A DNA stretch of 64,000 nucleotides from Rhizobium acidisoli (GTDB lineage Bacteria; Pseudomonadota; Alphaproteobacteria; Rhizobiales; Rhizobiaceae). Location: the NCBI RefSeq assembly GCF_002531755.2, contig NZ_CP034998.1:1736001-1800000 (forward strand), in the 5' to 3' direction. The position numbers were made by a program, and so were the translations under genes. Below are positions 38,522 to 47,350 of this stretch, piece by piece (the first letter of the stretch is position 1; every line of letters starts with the position of its first letter). The notes under the pieces were generated by a model, which ran no database searches, was not told the DNA's origin, and worked only from the letters and a program-made list of their open reading frames with translations.

Positions 38522-38545
38522 GTTACATTCATTACAAATGTGACA
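38522..38545. promoter_or_regulatory. Candidate response-regulator operator
   Basis: TTACA, TTACA and TGACA start at 38523, 38532 and 38541, a strict 9-base period. The same bases form an inverted repeat, GTTACATT and AATGTGAC, with one mismatch and a 7-base spacer (38522-38544). It lies 113 bases from the binding-protein start and 71 from the response-regulator start, so it could serve both directions. Confidence 0.5.
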
Positions 38546-38615
38546 AACCTCATCATCAGCAAGTCTTTGAACATTGGCGGCGGCATGCCTATGATAGCGG
38601 GGGGAGGATCAAGCT

Positions 38616-39356
38616 GTGCTGAATCAGAAGGTTAGAATTCTGATCGTCGAGGACGATCCTGATATGGCGGAGCTTATCTCCGATCTCGTCGAGGCCGAGG
38701 GGTGGATACCGACCTGCGCGGGATCCGCCGAGGAGGCGACCGATATCCTGGCGCGAGAGCAGATGCATCTGGTGCTTGTCGATCATAACCTGCCGCGTAC
38801 ATCCGGCCGAGCTTTCGCCCAAAAACTGCGGTCAGAGATCAATATCGGCATCGTCATGGTGACGGCAGCCGGCAGTGCTGCCGATCGCGTCCTCGGCCTT
38901 GAAACCGCTGCGGATGATTATGTCGTCAAGCCGTTCGAACCGATCGAACTGACGGCCCGCATCAAAGCTGTCTTACGGCGAACCGTGCCGTCGCTGAAAC
39001 AGGAAAAGGAGAGCGAGCGGGAGCACGAACGTCCCTCTTTGCTGCTTGGCGACTGGGCAATCGATCTGATGGGCCGGCAAGCCGTCTGCCTCGCAGATCG
39101 CAGCAAAACGCTGACAACGGCTGAGTTCGCCTTGCTTGAAATCCTTGCGCAGACCCCCAATCAGCCGGTGAGCCGAGCGCAGATCCTCGATCGGCTTGGC
39201 TCGGAAAGTGATCGCTACATCGACCGCAACGTCGACGTCCTGGTTCTGCGGCTCCGGCGGAAAATCGAACGCAATCCCGACCTTCCGCGCCATATCAAGA
39301 CACGACGCGGAAAGGGCTATGTCCTGCACACTGGCGACGGCGAGCCGTCAGCGTGA
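38616..39356 (+). CDS. OmpR-family response regulator
   Basis: A 246-residue two-component regulator: receiver domain with acidic pocket Glu12/Asp13/Asp14, phosphorylation site Asp56 and Lys105. The winged-helix DNA-binding domain (about 145-235) has FALLEILAQTPNQPVSRAQI and HIKTRRGKGYVL. GTG start with GGAGG eight bases upstream. It overlaps the histidine kinase gene (GTGA). Divergent from the AfuA-like operon, which is its probable target. PhoB/OmpR-type proteins usually bind direct repeats such as those at 38522-38545. Confidence 0.93.
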   Translation: MLNQKVRILIVEDDPDMAELISDLVEAEGWIPTCAGSAEEATDILAREQMHLVLVDHNLPRTSGRAFAQKLRSEINIGIVMVTAAGSAADRVLGLETAADDYVVKPFEPIELTARIKAVLRRTVPSLKQEKESEREHERPSLLLGDWAIDLMGRQAVCLADRSKTLTTAEFALLEILAQTPNQPVSRAQILDRLGSESDRYIDRNVDVLVLRLRRKIERNPDLPRHIKTRRGKGYVLHTGDGEPSA

Positions 39357-41458
39357 TCAGCCGCTCCTTTCTGTCGTCGATTGCCTTTCGCTTGCCTTTC
39401 GCGATTGCCTTCATCTGCTTCCTGGTTTTCAGTCTTTCAGCGATCGCGATCTACGGGCTGCAGCGCGCCCGTGACGAAATGGCTGCCTATGGCCTACAGG
39501 CCTTCACGAGCCTGGCCAAAGCCTCGCTTGTTTCCCGGCAAGTATCCGATCTGGTGTCGAGCGCGCCCTTCCTGATGAACTCGACCTCGCCCTACCGGGT
39601 GGCGAGCGAGAGCCGCGCTGTCGTGCTGCAGGTCGACAGCCTGCTGAAGACGGCCGAGCCGCACGGAGCAGACCAGTCTGCGCGCGGCTTTGCCAGCGCG
39701 AGGATGGTTGAGCTTCTCGACCTTATCAGGACACAGACGCTTGTGCTTGCCAGGGACGCCGACGCCGCCCAGAACCACAAGGCTGAAGCCGCGGCGGCGC
39801 TAGGGGAGGTGGCGACCGGCAAGGGCATTGTCGATCCCGATCTGCGCCGTCAAGTGAACGGAATCGTGCAAGCGGCTTCCACCTCCGACAGTCTTTTCCA
39901 GCTTGGCGAACTTCGCAGGCGATACGTGGCGGGTACCACCAAGGCGCAAGGGGGGACCGAGCCGGAGTCGAGGATTTCGCCTGCCGAGTTGCAGCCGTAT
40001 GAGCGCGTGTTCGAAGCTCAAACACGATACCTTTTGAATATGTTCGCGATCCGGGCGGCGGTCGCAAAGCTGCATGCCGTCTCCCGCGACCTCTCTCATG
40101 CAACGGAGACGCAAAGCGATGCAGTTGCACGCCAGCTGAATGACGATCTGCTTTCGACCTCCGATGCCTTGAGCCGGCTCCTGGTCACCGTGGCCTTGGC
40201 TTTTCTGCTCGTGCTCGTCATGGCCATATTCTCCATCCGGTCGGTCATGCGCGTGTCACGGGGCATCGTGGCGCTGTCGAACGGCATGAATGCGCTCGCC
40301 AAGGGTGAAAACGAAGTGGGGCCGCCAGCCTACGGCGGAAATGAAACCGAGCTTGTGCGTCTGCTGGATGCGTTCCGCGCCTTCAAGGACAGCGTGGATC
40401 GCGTGTCTCGATTAAGACGCACGGCAGAAGCCGCCGCCCGCACCATCCGGTCGACCTTTCGCAACATGAACGAGGGGATCGCGCTTTTCGACAAGATGGG
40501 GCGACCGATCACCATGAACAGGCGGATCATCGAACTGTTTGGCCACTCGGGTTCCGCGCGCAAATTGCCGCTGCGCCGGTTTGTCGAGCCCGTGCCGGAG
40601 ATTGATCCCGCCTTGCTGCCCTCAGATCCGGACCGCGGCGCCCTGTTGGAGCGTGCCGTCATCCGCCATCGGACCGGTGACCAGCGGGTAGTTGAGATTT
40701 CCATGTCACGACAGCCGGAGGGCGGCATCGTTCTTCTTGCGCGCGACGTAACGCTGATGGATCGACAGGAGGCGGAAGCGGCAAAGGTTCAGCGGCTGGA
40801 CGGTATCATGCGCATGACGCATCAGGTGAGCCACGAAGTGGGCAACATGATCGGCATCATCACCGGCAGCCTCGGCCTTCTGGAGCGTGAAACCGGCTTC
40901 AACGATCGGCAAAAACGCAACATTGCCCGGATCCGCAAGGCGGCCGAGAGGGGACGATCGCTAGCCGGCAGCATGTTATCGATCGGCAGCCAGCAGCCGT
41001 TCTATCCAAGCCCGGTGGATGTCGGCAGTCTCCTCCGCGGGATGGCCGATATCCTGGAGATCGCTGTCGGTGCAAAGTGCCATATAAAGCTGGAGCTGGA
41101 TGCTGACCTGCCGGTCGTATCGCTCGACGCGGCTCTCTTGGAACAGTCCGTTCTGAACCTCTGTCTCAACGCTTCGGCAGCGATGCCGCTGGGAGGCATC
41201 ATCGTTATCGGCGCGACGGCAACGACGGAAATCTTGCTGATTTCGGTGACCGACAGCGGCATAGGCATGAGCCCAGAGGTGATAGACAAAGCTTTCGAGC
41301 CCTATTTCACCACGCGAGGTTCCCACGGTGGAGCAGGGCTCGGCCTTGCCATGGTGTACGGCTTTGTCCGTCAGAGCGGCGGGGAGGCGTCCATCTATTC
41401 CTCTCCCGGAAACGGAACGACCGTCAGGCTTAGCTTCCCGACCGGTTTGCGCTCTTAA
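39353..41458 (+). CDS. Membrane sensor histidine kinase
   Basis: A 701-residue kinase. TM1 is at about 13-35 and TM2 at about 275-297. Between them lies a large periplasmic sensor domain of about 240 residues with many helices. HAMP follows (to about 350), then a PAS-like segment (TFRNMNEGIALFDKMGRPI), then the dimerisation domain with His494 in HQVSHEVGNMIGII and the ATPase domain (SDSGIGMSPEV type DSGIGM, GGAGLGLAMVYGF). GTG start overlaps the regulator stop. The large sensor domain suggests direct ligand or binding-protein sensing of the solute carried by the neighbouring importer. Confidence 0.92.
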   Translation: MISRSFLSSIAFRLPFAIAFICFLVFSLSAIAIYGLQRARDEMAAYGLQAFTSLAKASLVSRQVSDLVSSAPFLMNSTSPYRVASESRAVVLQVDSLLKTAEPHGADQSARGFASARMVELLDLIRTQTLVLARDADAAQNHKAEAAAALGEVATGKGIVDPDLRRQVNGIVQAASTSDSLFQLGELRRRYVAGTTKAQGGTEPESRISPAELQPYERVFEAQTRYLLNMFAIRAAVAKLHAVSRDLSHATETQSDAVARQLNDDLLSTSDALSRLLVTVALAFLLVLVMAIFSIRSVMRVSRGIVALSNGMNALAKGENEVGPPAYGGNETELVRLLDAFRAFKDSVDRVSRLRRTAEAAARTIRSTFRNMNEGIALFDKMGRPITMNRRIIELFGHSGSARKLPLRRFVEPVPEIDPALLPSDPDRGALLERAVIRHRTGDQRVVEISMSRQPEGGIVLLARDVTLMDRQEAEAAKVQRLDGIMRMTHQVSHEVGNMIGIITGSLGLLERETGFNDRQKRNIARIRKAAERGRSLAGSMLSIGSQQPFYPSPVDVGSLLRGMADILEIAVGAKCHIKLELDADLPVVSLDAALLEQSVLNLCLNASAAMPLGGIIVIGATATTEILLISVTDSGIGMSPEVIDKAFEPYFTTRGSHGGAGLGLAMVYGFVRQSGGEASIYSSPGNGTTVRLSFPTGLRS

Positions 41459-41483
41459 TCAGCGGTCAGGAGGTGCCACCAGA

Positions 41484-41777
41484 TTAACGCTCATTGCGCT
41501 CGAAAAACCACGCGAGCAGGATGCCGGTGAAGAGCATGCCGGCCGCGACGAAGATCGTATCACCCGGAGTGCCAATATAGAGCGGCCCGATATTGGCAAA
41601 CAGCAGGAAGGCAATCAGGAAATTCGCCCAGCCCCAGACGACATTCGCCGTCGGCGAACCGGGATTTGCGAATGGGGTGCGAAAACGCCGGCCGCTGACG
41701 CCGTTGACGAAATGCGGGATGCCGTTGGTCAGAAATGCAGCGGCGATGAAATGGACGATATAGGCGATCCAAGGCAA
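41484..41777 (-). CDS. Small integral membrane protein, unknown function
   Basis: A 97-residue hydrophobic protein with three spans: WIAYIVHFIAAAFLTNGIPHFV (start), VVWGWANFLIAFLLFANIG and FVAAGMLFTGILLAWFFE. The IPHFVNG-x-x-GRRFRTPFANP pattern recurs in hypothetical membrane proteins of alphaproteobacteria, as far as I recall. It has a TTG start; no ATG is available in frame before the first span, and the ribosome site is weak. It ends 25 bases from the convergent histidine kinase gene. Role unknown. Confidence 0.6.
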   Translation of the reverse strand: MPWIAYIVHFIAAAFLTNGIPHFVNGVSGRRFRTPFANPGSPTANVVWGWANFLIAFLLFANIGPLYIGTPGDTIFVAAGMLFTGILLAWFFERNER

Positions 41778-41902
41778 GGGCTTTTCCAGTGATGAGTGGC
41801 GTCAATGGAGGAATGTGGCCGGCGATGCGATGACGGCAAGGGGAGCCTGGAAAAGCGCGTGGTGCGGCCGCACGCCGCCGAATAGCGGCGGGCCTGGCCG
41901 GG

Positions 41903-42211
41903 TCAGATCAGCATGAAATCTTTGAAGTGAAGTGCCGCGTAATTGTCGAGATCCGCGACAGCGATCGCCGTGCCTGCCGCACTCCCATCCGCGTCAAAGG
42001 AGAGAGTGCCGCTCGCCTGATCGTAGATCAGCTTGTCATCCGCCCCGAGCGCTTTCGTGCCGAGAACGAAATTCTCATCCGAAAATGCGGACAGGCTGAG
42101 CGCGGCGAAAATCGAATGGTCGAGCAGCAGCTTGTCGTCCGCCGCGGAGGAAATATGCGGATCAATTCCGAAGGAGTGAATAATATCGTTTATTCTAACG
42201 GCTTTATCCAT
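41903..42211 (-). CDS. Stand-alone RTX-like C-terminal module protein
   Basis: A 102-residue protein whose second half (LLLDHSIFAALSLSAFSDEN, ADDKLIYDQASGTLSFDADG, ending FKDFMLI) looks like the last segment of RTX calcium-binding proteins, the part that carries the type I secretion signal. No Ca-binding GGxGxDxxx repeats precede it. A proper start (MDKAVRINDII) and ribosome site GGGAG exist, so it may be a true small exported protein rather than debris. Alternatively it is the surviving 3' end of a lost RTX gene. No type I exporter gene lies nearby. Confidence 0.65.
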   Translation of the reverse strand: MDKAVRINDIIHSFGIDPHISSAADDKLLLDHSIFAALSLSAFSDENFVLGTKALGADDKLIYDQASGTLSFDADGSAAGTAIAVADLDNYAALHFKDFMLI

Positions 42212-42544
42212 GGTTTTCTCCCGGTTTAAGAGGAATAGACCGTGGGAATATATCCCCATTTGCTGCCGCAAATTTGATTCAATACACGATGGTGGTCGTG
42301 CAGTGTTTGCTTGTTAATCATGATATGTTGTTCCGAATGTGGCCCGTAACGGGCGACAGTTCGCGCAATAAGACGATCAATCTTTGCTTGCACTTTTCCG
42401 GTTGGCCGCCAGCCGGCCAATATGGCGGCTGGAACATCGGCAGTCACGGCGAGAAGATCAGAGCCACGGCAGGAGCGCTGAACGCCGTATTGCCTGCGTC
42501 AGGCGTGTTGGTCTTCCGCAGGCTGTGATGGGAGGCGGGAGCGG
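42212..42544. other. Gene-poor, AT-richer spacer
   Basis: This 333-base interval separates two small minus-strand genes. It has a lower GC content than its surroundings up to about 42400. A 73-codon minus-strand frame with GTG start (42226-42447) is open, but it has no ribosome site and no recognisable similarity, so it is not called. No terminator or RNA gene is evident. Confidence 0.5.
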
Positions 42545-42730
42545 TCAGGCAAAGCCGAGCGGCAGCTTGTCCAGTTTCCTGTCGGCGCCGTAGTCGCGCT
42601 CATGCGGCGAGCGGCGGCGGCCGTCGCGGCTGGAAAGATCGATCCGGTTTTCAGCAAAGATCCCATCGGGATAGGTGCCGGTATCATGGCTATCGGTGTC
42701 GATCTTGGGGGCAAGGATTTTCAGGATCAT
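42545..42730 (-). CDS. 61-residue hypothetical protein
   Basis: A small polar protein starting MILKILAPKIDTDSHDTGTY and ending KLPLGFA, rich in Asp, Arg and Gly, with no membrane span. The ATG at 42730 has an excellent GGAGGAA site seven bases upstream, which is the main reason to call it. The frame continues 10 codons further upstream without support. It is likely cytoplasmic. No domain is recognised. AT-rich DNA (42780-42820) upstream could hold its promoter. Confidence 0.55.
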   Translation of the reverse strand: MILKILAPKIDTDSHDTGTYPDGIFAENRIDLSSRDGRRRSPHERDYGADRKLDKLPLGFA

Positions 42731-42915
42731 CGGGGTTCCTCCGCGGCGCACCATCAACACTCGGAAAGGCCGCTTCGTTCCCTTTATAAATCCTGAATTA
42801 TTAATAAATTAACCATAAGCGTCACGAAAAGGCACAGCGGTTGCCAAGGTCCGGGCCACACACGTCGGCGCTGGATGACCTTGCCGTGGAACTCACGGAC
42901 CGTGATTGCCGTTGA

Positions 42916-43335
<420 letters not shown>

Positions 43336-43403
43336 TCGCACCACCTTTTGAATTCCAAAGGCCGGAAAAGGCTGCCCATTCCGGCGCACAGCCTTTCCTT
43401 GCG

Positions 43404-43461
43404 TGACAAATCGGTGTCAAAACTGAGAAACAGCTGAAAACGTCAGATGTCTGATTGACAT
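43404..43461. promoter_or_regulatory. Two short dyads in the promoter of the metallophosphoesterase-ABC operon
   Basis: TGACA-AATCGG-TGTCA (43404-43419) and ATGTC-TGATT-GACAT (43447-43461) lie 71-128 bases upstream of the first gene. They share the TGTC/GACA core with the TGACATTGG repeat before the lacI-type gene (49720-49739), so the LacI protein may bind all three. Confidence 0.35.
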
Positions 43462-43531
43462 GGGAGCCTTCTAGAGAGGGCCCGAGAAGGGAGTGCGCAC
43501 GACGCACTTCCAAGGTCTCGGAGACACGCTC

Positions 43532-44362
43532 ATGAAAATCATTCAGATCACCGACACCCATTTCAGCCCGAACAAACCGCATTTCAACGGCAACTGGGCG
43601 CCGCTTCTGAGCTGGATCGAAGCGACCGGCGCCGATCTGATCATCCACACCGGCGATCTCACCGTCGACGGCGCCGACAAGGACGAGGACATCACCTTCT
43701 CGATGGATCTGATGCGCCAGGTGTCGGTCCCGATGCTGATCGTCCCCGGCAATCACGATGTCGGCCATCTCAAGGGATCGGACCAACCCGTCAATCCTGA
43801 GCGGCTGGCCCGCTGGCGCAGCCTTGCCGGTGACGATCGCTGGCTGGAGGATGCGGCCGGCTGGCGCTTCATCGGCTTGAATTCGCTGCTTCTCGGCCAT
43901 GAGGACGAGGAAGAAGAGGCGCAGTTCGAATGGCTCGCCAAGGCGCTCGAAGACAGGGCAGGGCGGCGCGTGGCTCTCTTCGCGCACAAACCTCTCTTCG
44001 TCGATGCGCCCGATGAAGGCGATACCGGCTACTGGAGCGTTCGTCCGGCGCAGCGCCGGCGGCTTTATGATCTGATAGCAGCCCACGACGTGGCGCTGTT
44101 TGCCAGCGGCCAGCTTCACTGGGCCTGGCAGGGCCGCTTCGACAACACCCAGCTGACCTGGGGTCCGTCAGCCGCCTTCATCATTGACAAGATGGAGCGC
44201 GAGATGCCGGGCGAGCGCCTGATCGGCGCCGTCGTCCACGAGTTCGATACATCAGTCGAAAGCGAGATCGTCGCCGTTCCCGGCATGACCGCGCATGTGC
44301 TCGACGATGTCGTGCTCGAGGTCTATCCCCAGGCTGTCAAGCCGCGGGAACCCGTCGAATGA
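43532..44362 (+). CDS. Metallophosphoesterase (CpdA/GpdQ-like)
   Basis: A 276-residue cytoplasmic phosphoesterase of the calcineurin-like fold. Metal-binding motifs: D8-T-H10, G41-D42, G73-N-H-D76 and H152 in AHKP. The final motif normally GHxH reads G193-Q-L-H196, so one ligand His is Gln. Relatives hydrolyse cyclic nucleotides (CpdA) or glycerophosphodiesters (GpdQ). The ATG at 43532 with GGAG fits; a GTG at 43493 is rejected. The stop overlaps the ATPase start (ATGA), so it is the first gene of the import operon and probably processes the imported compound. Confidence 0.88.
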   Translation: MKIIQITDTHFSPNKPHFNGNWAPLLSWIEATGADLIIHTGDLTVDGADKDEDITFSMDLMRQVSVPMLIVPGNHDVGHLKGSDQPVNPERLARWRSLAGDDRWLEDAAGWRFIGLNSLLLGHEDEEEEAQFEWLAKALEDRAGRRVALFAHKPLFVDAPDEGDTGYWSVRPAQRRRLYDLIAAHDVALFASGQLHWAWQGRFDNTQLTWGPSAAFIIDKMEREMPGERLIGAVVHEFDTSVESEIVAVPGMTAHVLDDVVLEVYPQAVKPREPVE

Positions 44363-45576
44363 GCGCGCTCTCGCTTCGCGGCATCACCAAGGCCTTCGGC
44401 GGCAACCAGATCCTCAATGGCGTCAGCCTCGATGTCGGCGCCGGCGAATTCATCGCGCTGGTCGGCCCTTCCGGCTGCGGCAAGAGCACGCTGCTGCGCG
44501 TCCTGGCCGGCCTCGACCATGCCGATCATGGCGAAATCCTGATCGGCGGACGGGATATGTCCGGCGTCGCGGCTGCCGACCGCAACATTGCCATGGTCTT
44601 TCAGTCCTACGCGCTCTATCCGCATCTGACGGCCGCTGAAAATATCGCCGTGCCGCTGGCGATGCGGCGGCTGTCGAGAACAGAGCGGCTGCCTTTTATC
44701 GGATCGCTGGTTCCAGGTCAGCGTGCTACCCGCGCGGCGATCGCCCGCGATGTCAGGGAAATGGCGACATCGCTGAAGATCGACCATCTACTCGACCGCA
44801 AGCCCGGCCAGATGTCGGGCGGTCAGCGCCAGCGCGTGGCGCTCGCCCGCGCCATGGTGCGCCGGCCGAGCATCTTCCTGATGGACGAGCCGCTGTCCAA
44901 CCTCGACGCCAACCTGCGTGTCCACGCCCGCGGCGAGATCGTCGAACTGCATCGCCGCGCCGGCGTGCCGACGCTCTATGTCACCCATGACCAGGCGGAA
45001 GCGCTGTCGATGGCCGACCGTGTCGCCGTGATGATGGGCGGCCGATTGCTGCAGATCGCAAGTCCTGAGGTCATCTACGACGATCCGGCCCATATCGAGG
45101 TCGCCCGCTTCATCGGCCAGCCGCGCATCAACCTGCTTCCGGCCTTTGCCGAAGGCGGCGTCGTTCTCTGCGGCGGCCTGCGGCTGACGCTGGAAAATGC
45201 GCCTGACAGGAAGAGGCCGGTGACGCTCGCCATTCGCCCGGAATTCGTCTTTCTCGCCAAGAGCCGGCATGACGGCCTTGCCGCCCGGATCGAACGCGTC
45301 GAATTTCTGGGGTCCGAAGTCATCCTCCATTGCCGGCTCGACGCGATCGGCGAGACTATCATCGCCAAGGTACAGCCGTCCGAAGCCTCCGGGCTTGCAG
45401 CCGGGGATGCCGTGGGGCTGCGATTGTCGCCTGGCCGCACGCTGATCTTTGCCGAGGACGGCAGCCGGCTGGCCGGCTTTGTCGCCGGTGGCGATGCCGG
45501 GCTCAGCGCCGCTGATGCCGGGCTCGCCGGTACCGATACCAATGCCGATGCCGAGCGGGAGAGGGCGCATGGCTAG
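44359..45576 (+). CDS. CUT1-type sugar ABC transporter ATP-binding protein (UgpC/MalK-like)
   Basis: A 405-residue ATPase with GPSGCGKST at 36-44, VFQSYALYPHL, MSGGQRQRVALARAMV, LMDEPLSNLD and YVTHDQAEAL, then a MalK-type OB/TOBE regulatory region. An insert of some 20 residues after AMRRLS is unusual. The C-terminal tail is a low-complexity Gly/Ala/Asp run ([18 protein letters not shown]). Overlaps the phosphoesterase gene by four bases and the first permease gene by eight. It energises the two permeases that follow. Confidence 0.92.
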   Translation: MSALSLRGITKAFGGNQILNGVSLDVGAGEFIALVGPSGCGKSTLLRVLAGLDHADHGEILIGGRDMSGVAAADRNIAMVFQSYALYPHLTAAENIAVPLAMRRLSRTERLPFIGSLVPGQRATRAAIARDVREMATSLKIDHLLDRKPGQMSGGQRQRVALARAMVRRPSIFLMDEPLSNLDANLRVHARGEIVELHRRAGVPTLYVTHDQAEALSMADRVAVMMGGRLLQIASPEVIYDDPAHIEVARFIGQPRINLLPAFAEGGVVLCGGLRLTLENAPDRKRPVTLAIRPEFVFLAKSRHDGLAARIERVEFLGSEVILHCRLDAIGETIIAKVQPSEASGLAAGDAVGLRLSPGRTLIFAEDGSRLAGFVAGGDAGLSAADAGLAGTDTNADAERERAHG

Positions 45577-46492
45577 CGTCGCCTCCCTGGCCATCCCTGG
45601 TCATTCCGCCATTGCCCATCGCCGCAGCGAGGCGCGCATCGCCTGGATGCTGGTGCTGCCGGCGATAACGCTGCTGTTTCTCTTCGTACTGTTGCCGGTC
45701 GCGGCTGTCGTGGTGCTCGGCTTTACCGATTTCGAACTCGGCTACGGCAAGTTCCGTTTCGTCGGCTTCGAAAACTACGCTCACCTGATCACCGACCGCA
45801 CATTTCGCAAGTCGCTGTGGAATACCACGGTCTATACGGCGATCGTGGCGCCGGTCTCGATCCTGCTCGGTCTCGGCATCGCCATGCTGATCGAAAGCGA
45901 GACCGCCGCCCGCAGCTTCTTCCGCACCGCCTATTTCCTGCCGGTCGCCTCGCTGATCGTCGCCATGGCGACCGTCTGGCAATATATGTTCCACCCGACG
46001 ATCGGCCCGCTCAATGCGCTGCTGGCGCTTGCCGGATTGCCGGGTCCGAACTGGCTGGGAAGCTCCGGCACAGTGCTCTACAGCCTGTCGATCATCGGCG
46101 TCTGGCAATCCGCCGGCTTCAACATGGTGCTCTTTCTCGCCGGGCTGACGGCGATTCCGCGCGAGCTTTACGCCGCAGCCGAAGTGGACGGCGCCAGATC
46201 CTCGCTCGACCGCTTCCTGCTGGTGACCTGGCCGATGCTCGGGCCGACGACGCTCTTCGTCATCACCATCAGCATCACCAATGCGGTCAAGGTCTTCGAG
46301 ACGGTGAAGACGCTGACCGAGGGCGGCCCGAACAAGGCATCCGAGGTGCTGCTCTTTACGATCTACCAGGAGGGCTTCGTCTACCTGCGCGTCGGGTATG
46401 CCTCGGCGATGACCGTAGTGTTCCTGCTGATCCTCGTGGTGCTGATGTTCCTGCAGTACCGCCTTCTCGACCGCCGGGTGCATTACACATGA
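45569..46492 (+). CDS. CUT1 ABC transporter permease 1 (UgpA/MalF-like)
   Basis: A 307-residue membrane protein with six spans. The EAA loop is seen as ELYAAAEVDGARSSLDRFLL, the docking site for the ATPase. Start MASVASLAIPGHSAIAHRRS lies within the ATPase 3' end (8-base overlap). An in-frame upstream start at 45449 would extend far into the ATPase and is rejected. It pairs with the second permease to form the channel. Confidence 0.92.
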   Translation: MASVASLAIPGHSAIAHRRSEARIAWMLVLPAITLLFLFVLLPVAAVVVLGFTDFELGYGKFRFVGFENYAHLITDRTFRKSLWNTTVYTAIVAPVSILLGLGIAMLIESETAARSFFRTAYFLPVASLIVAMATVWQYMFHPTIGPLNALLALAGLPGPNWLGSSGTVLYSLSIIGVWQSAGFNMVLFLAGLTAIPRELYAAAEVDGARSSLDRFLLVTWPMLGPTTLFVITISITNAVKVFETVKTLTEGGPNKASEVLLFTIYQEGFVYLRVGYASAMTVVFLLILVVLMFLQYRLLDRRVHYT

Positions 46493-47325
46493 TGACGAGC
46501 GCCTTTTCCCTCGGCAGGGTCATCCGCCTGAGCCTGCTTTCCCTTGGGGCGATCATCTTCCTCGCGCCTTACATCTTCATGATCTCGGCGGCCGGCAAGA
46601 CGCAGAGCGACATCTTCACCTCGTCGCTGTCGCTGATCCCGGCGCATCTCGCCTATGCCGAGAATTTCGCCAAGGCCTTGAGCCGGGTGCCGATGGCGCG
46701 GCTCCTGTGGAACGGCGTCGTCGTCTGCGGGCTGATCTTCTTCTTCCAGGTGCTGGTGGCGATCCCTTGCGCCTACGCCATGGCCAAGCTGCGTTTCGGC
46801 GCGGCGCGGGCCATGATGGTGCTGGTCATGCTCGGCCTTCTCGTGCCGATCCATGCGACGGCGCTACCGCTCTATGTCGCCTTCGACCGCGCCTCGCTGC
46901 TCAACAGCTATGCCGCTCTTGTCGCGCCCTTTACCATTTCGGTCTTCGCGATCTTCATGTTCCTGCAGTTCTTCCGCGCCATGCCCGACGATCTCATTCA
47001 TGCCGCCCGTCTCGACGGCATGTCGGAGCTCGGCATCGTCGCCCGTGTCATAGTGCCGAATGCCTGGCCCGCGGTCACCGCCTTCGCTATCTTCTCGGTG
47101 GTCGCCCATTGGAACGATCTCTACTGGTCGCTGATCGTCATCAGCAAGCAGGACTATGCCACGCCGCCGCTCGGGCTGATGTATTTCCGCGCCGCCGAGG
47201 CCGGCGACGACTACGGCGCGCTGATGGCGGCGACCCTGATCATTACCCTTCCTCTCGTCGCCGCCTTCCTGCTTGCGCAGAAGCGTTTCGTCGAAGGCAT
47301 CACCATGACCGGTCTCAAAGGCTGA
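46489..47325 (+). CDS. CUT1 ABC transporter permease 2 (UgpE/MalG-like)
   Basis: A 278-residue permease with six spans and the EAA loop ELYHAARLDG-like segment DLIHAARLDGMSELGIVARV. The start (ATGATG at 46489/46492) overlaps the stop of permease 1 (ATGA). C-terminus KRFVEGITMTGLKG is typical of MalG/UgpE proteins. The gap to the binding protein gene is 25 bases. Confidence 0.92.
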   Translation: MMTSAFSLGRVIRLSLLSLGAIIFLAPYIFMISAAGKTQSDIFTSSLSLIPAHLAYAENFAKALSRVPMARLLWNGVVVCGLIFFFQVLVAIPCAYAMAKLRFGAARAMMVLVMLGLLVPIHATALPLYVAFDRASLLNSYAALVAPFTISVFAIFMFLQFFRAMPDDLIHAARLDGMSELGIVARVIVPNAWPAVTAFAIFSVVAHWNDLYWSLIVISKQDYATPPLGLMYFRAAEAGDDYGALMAATLIITLPLVAAFLLAQKRFVEGITMTGLKG

Positions 47326-47350
47326 CCGGCTTCAACCAGGAGAACGAGCG

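Noticed and set aside
42226..42447. 73-codon minus-strand frame with GTG start
   Set aside because: No ribosome site, no similarity, and unusual composition; not enough support to call a gene.
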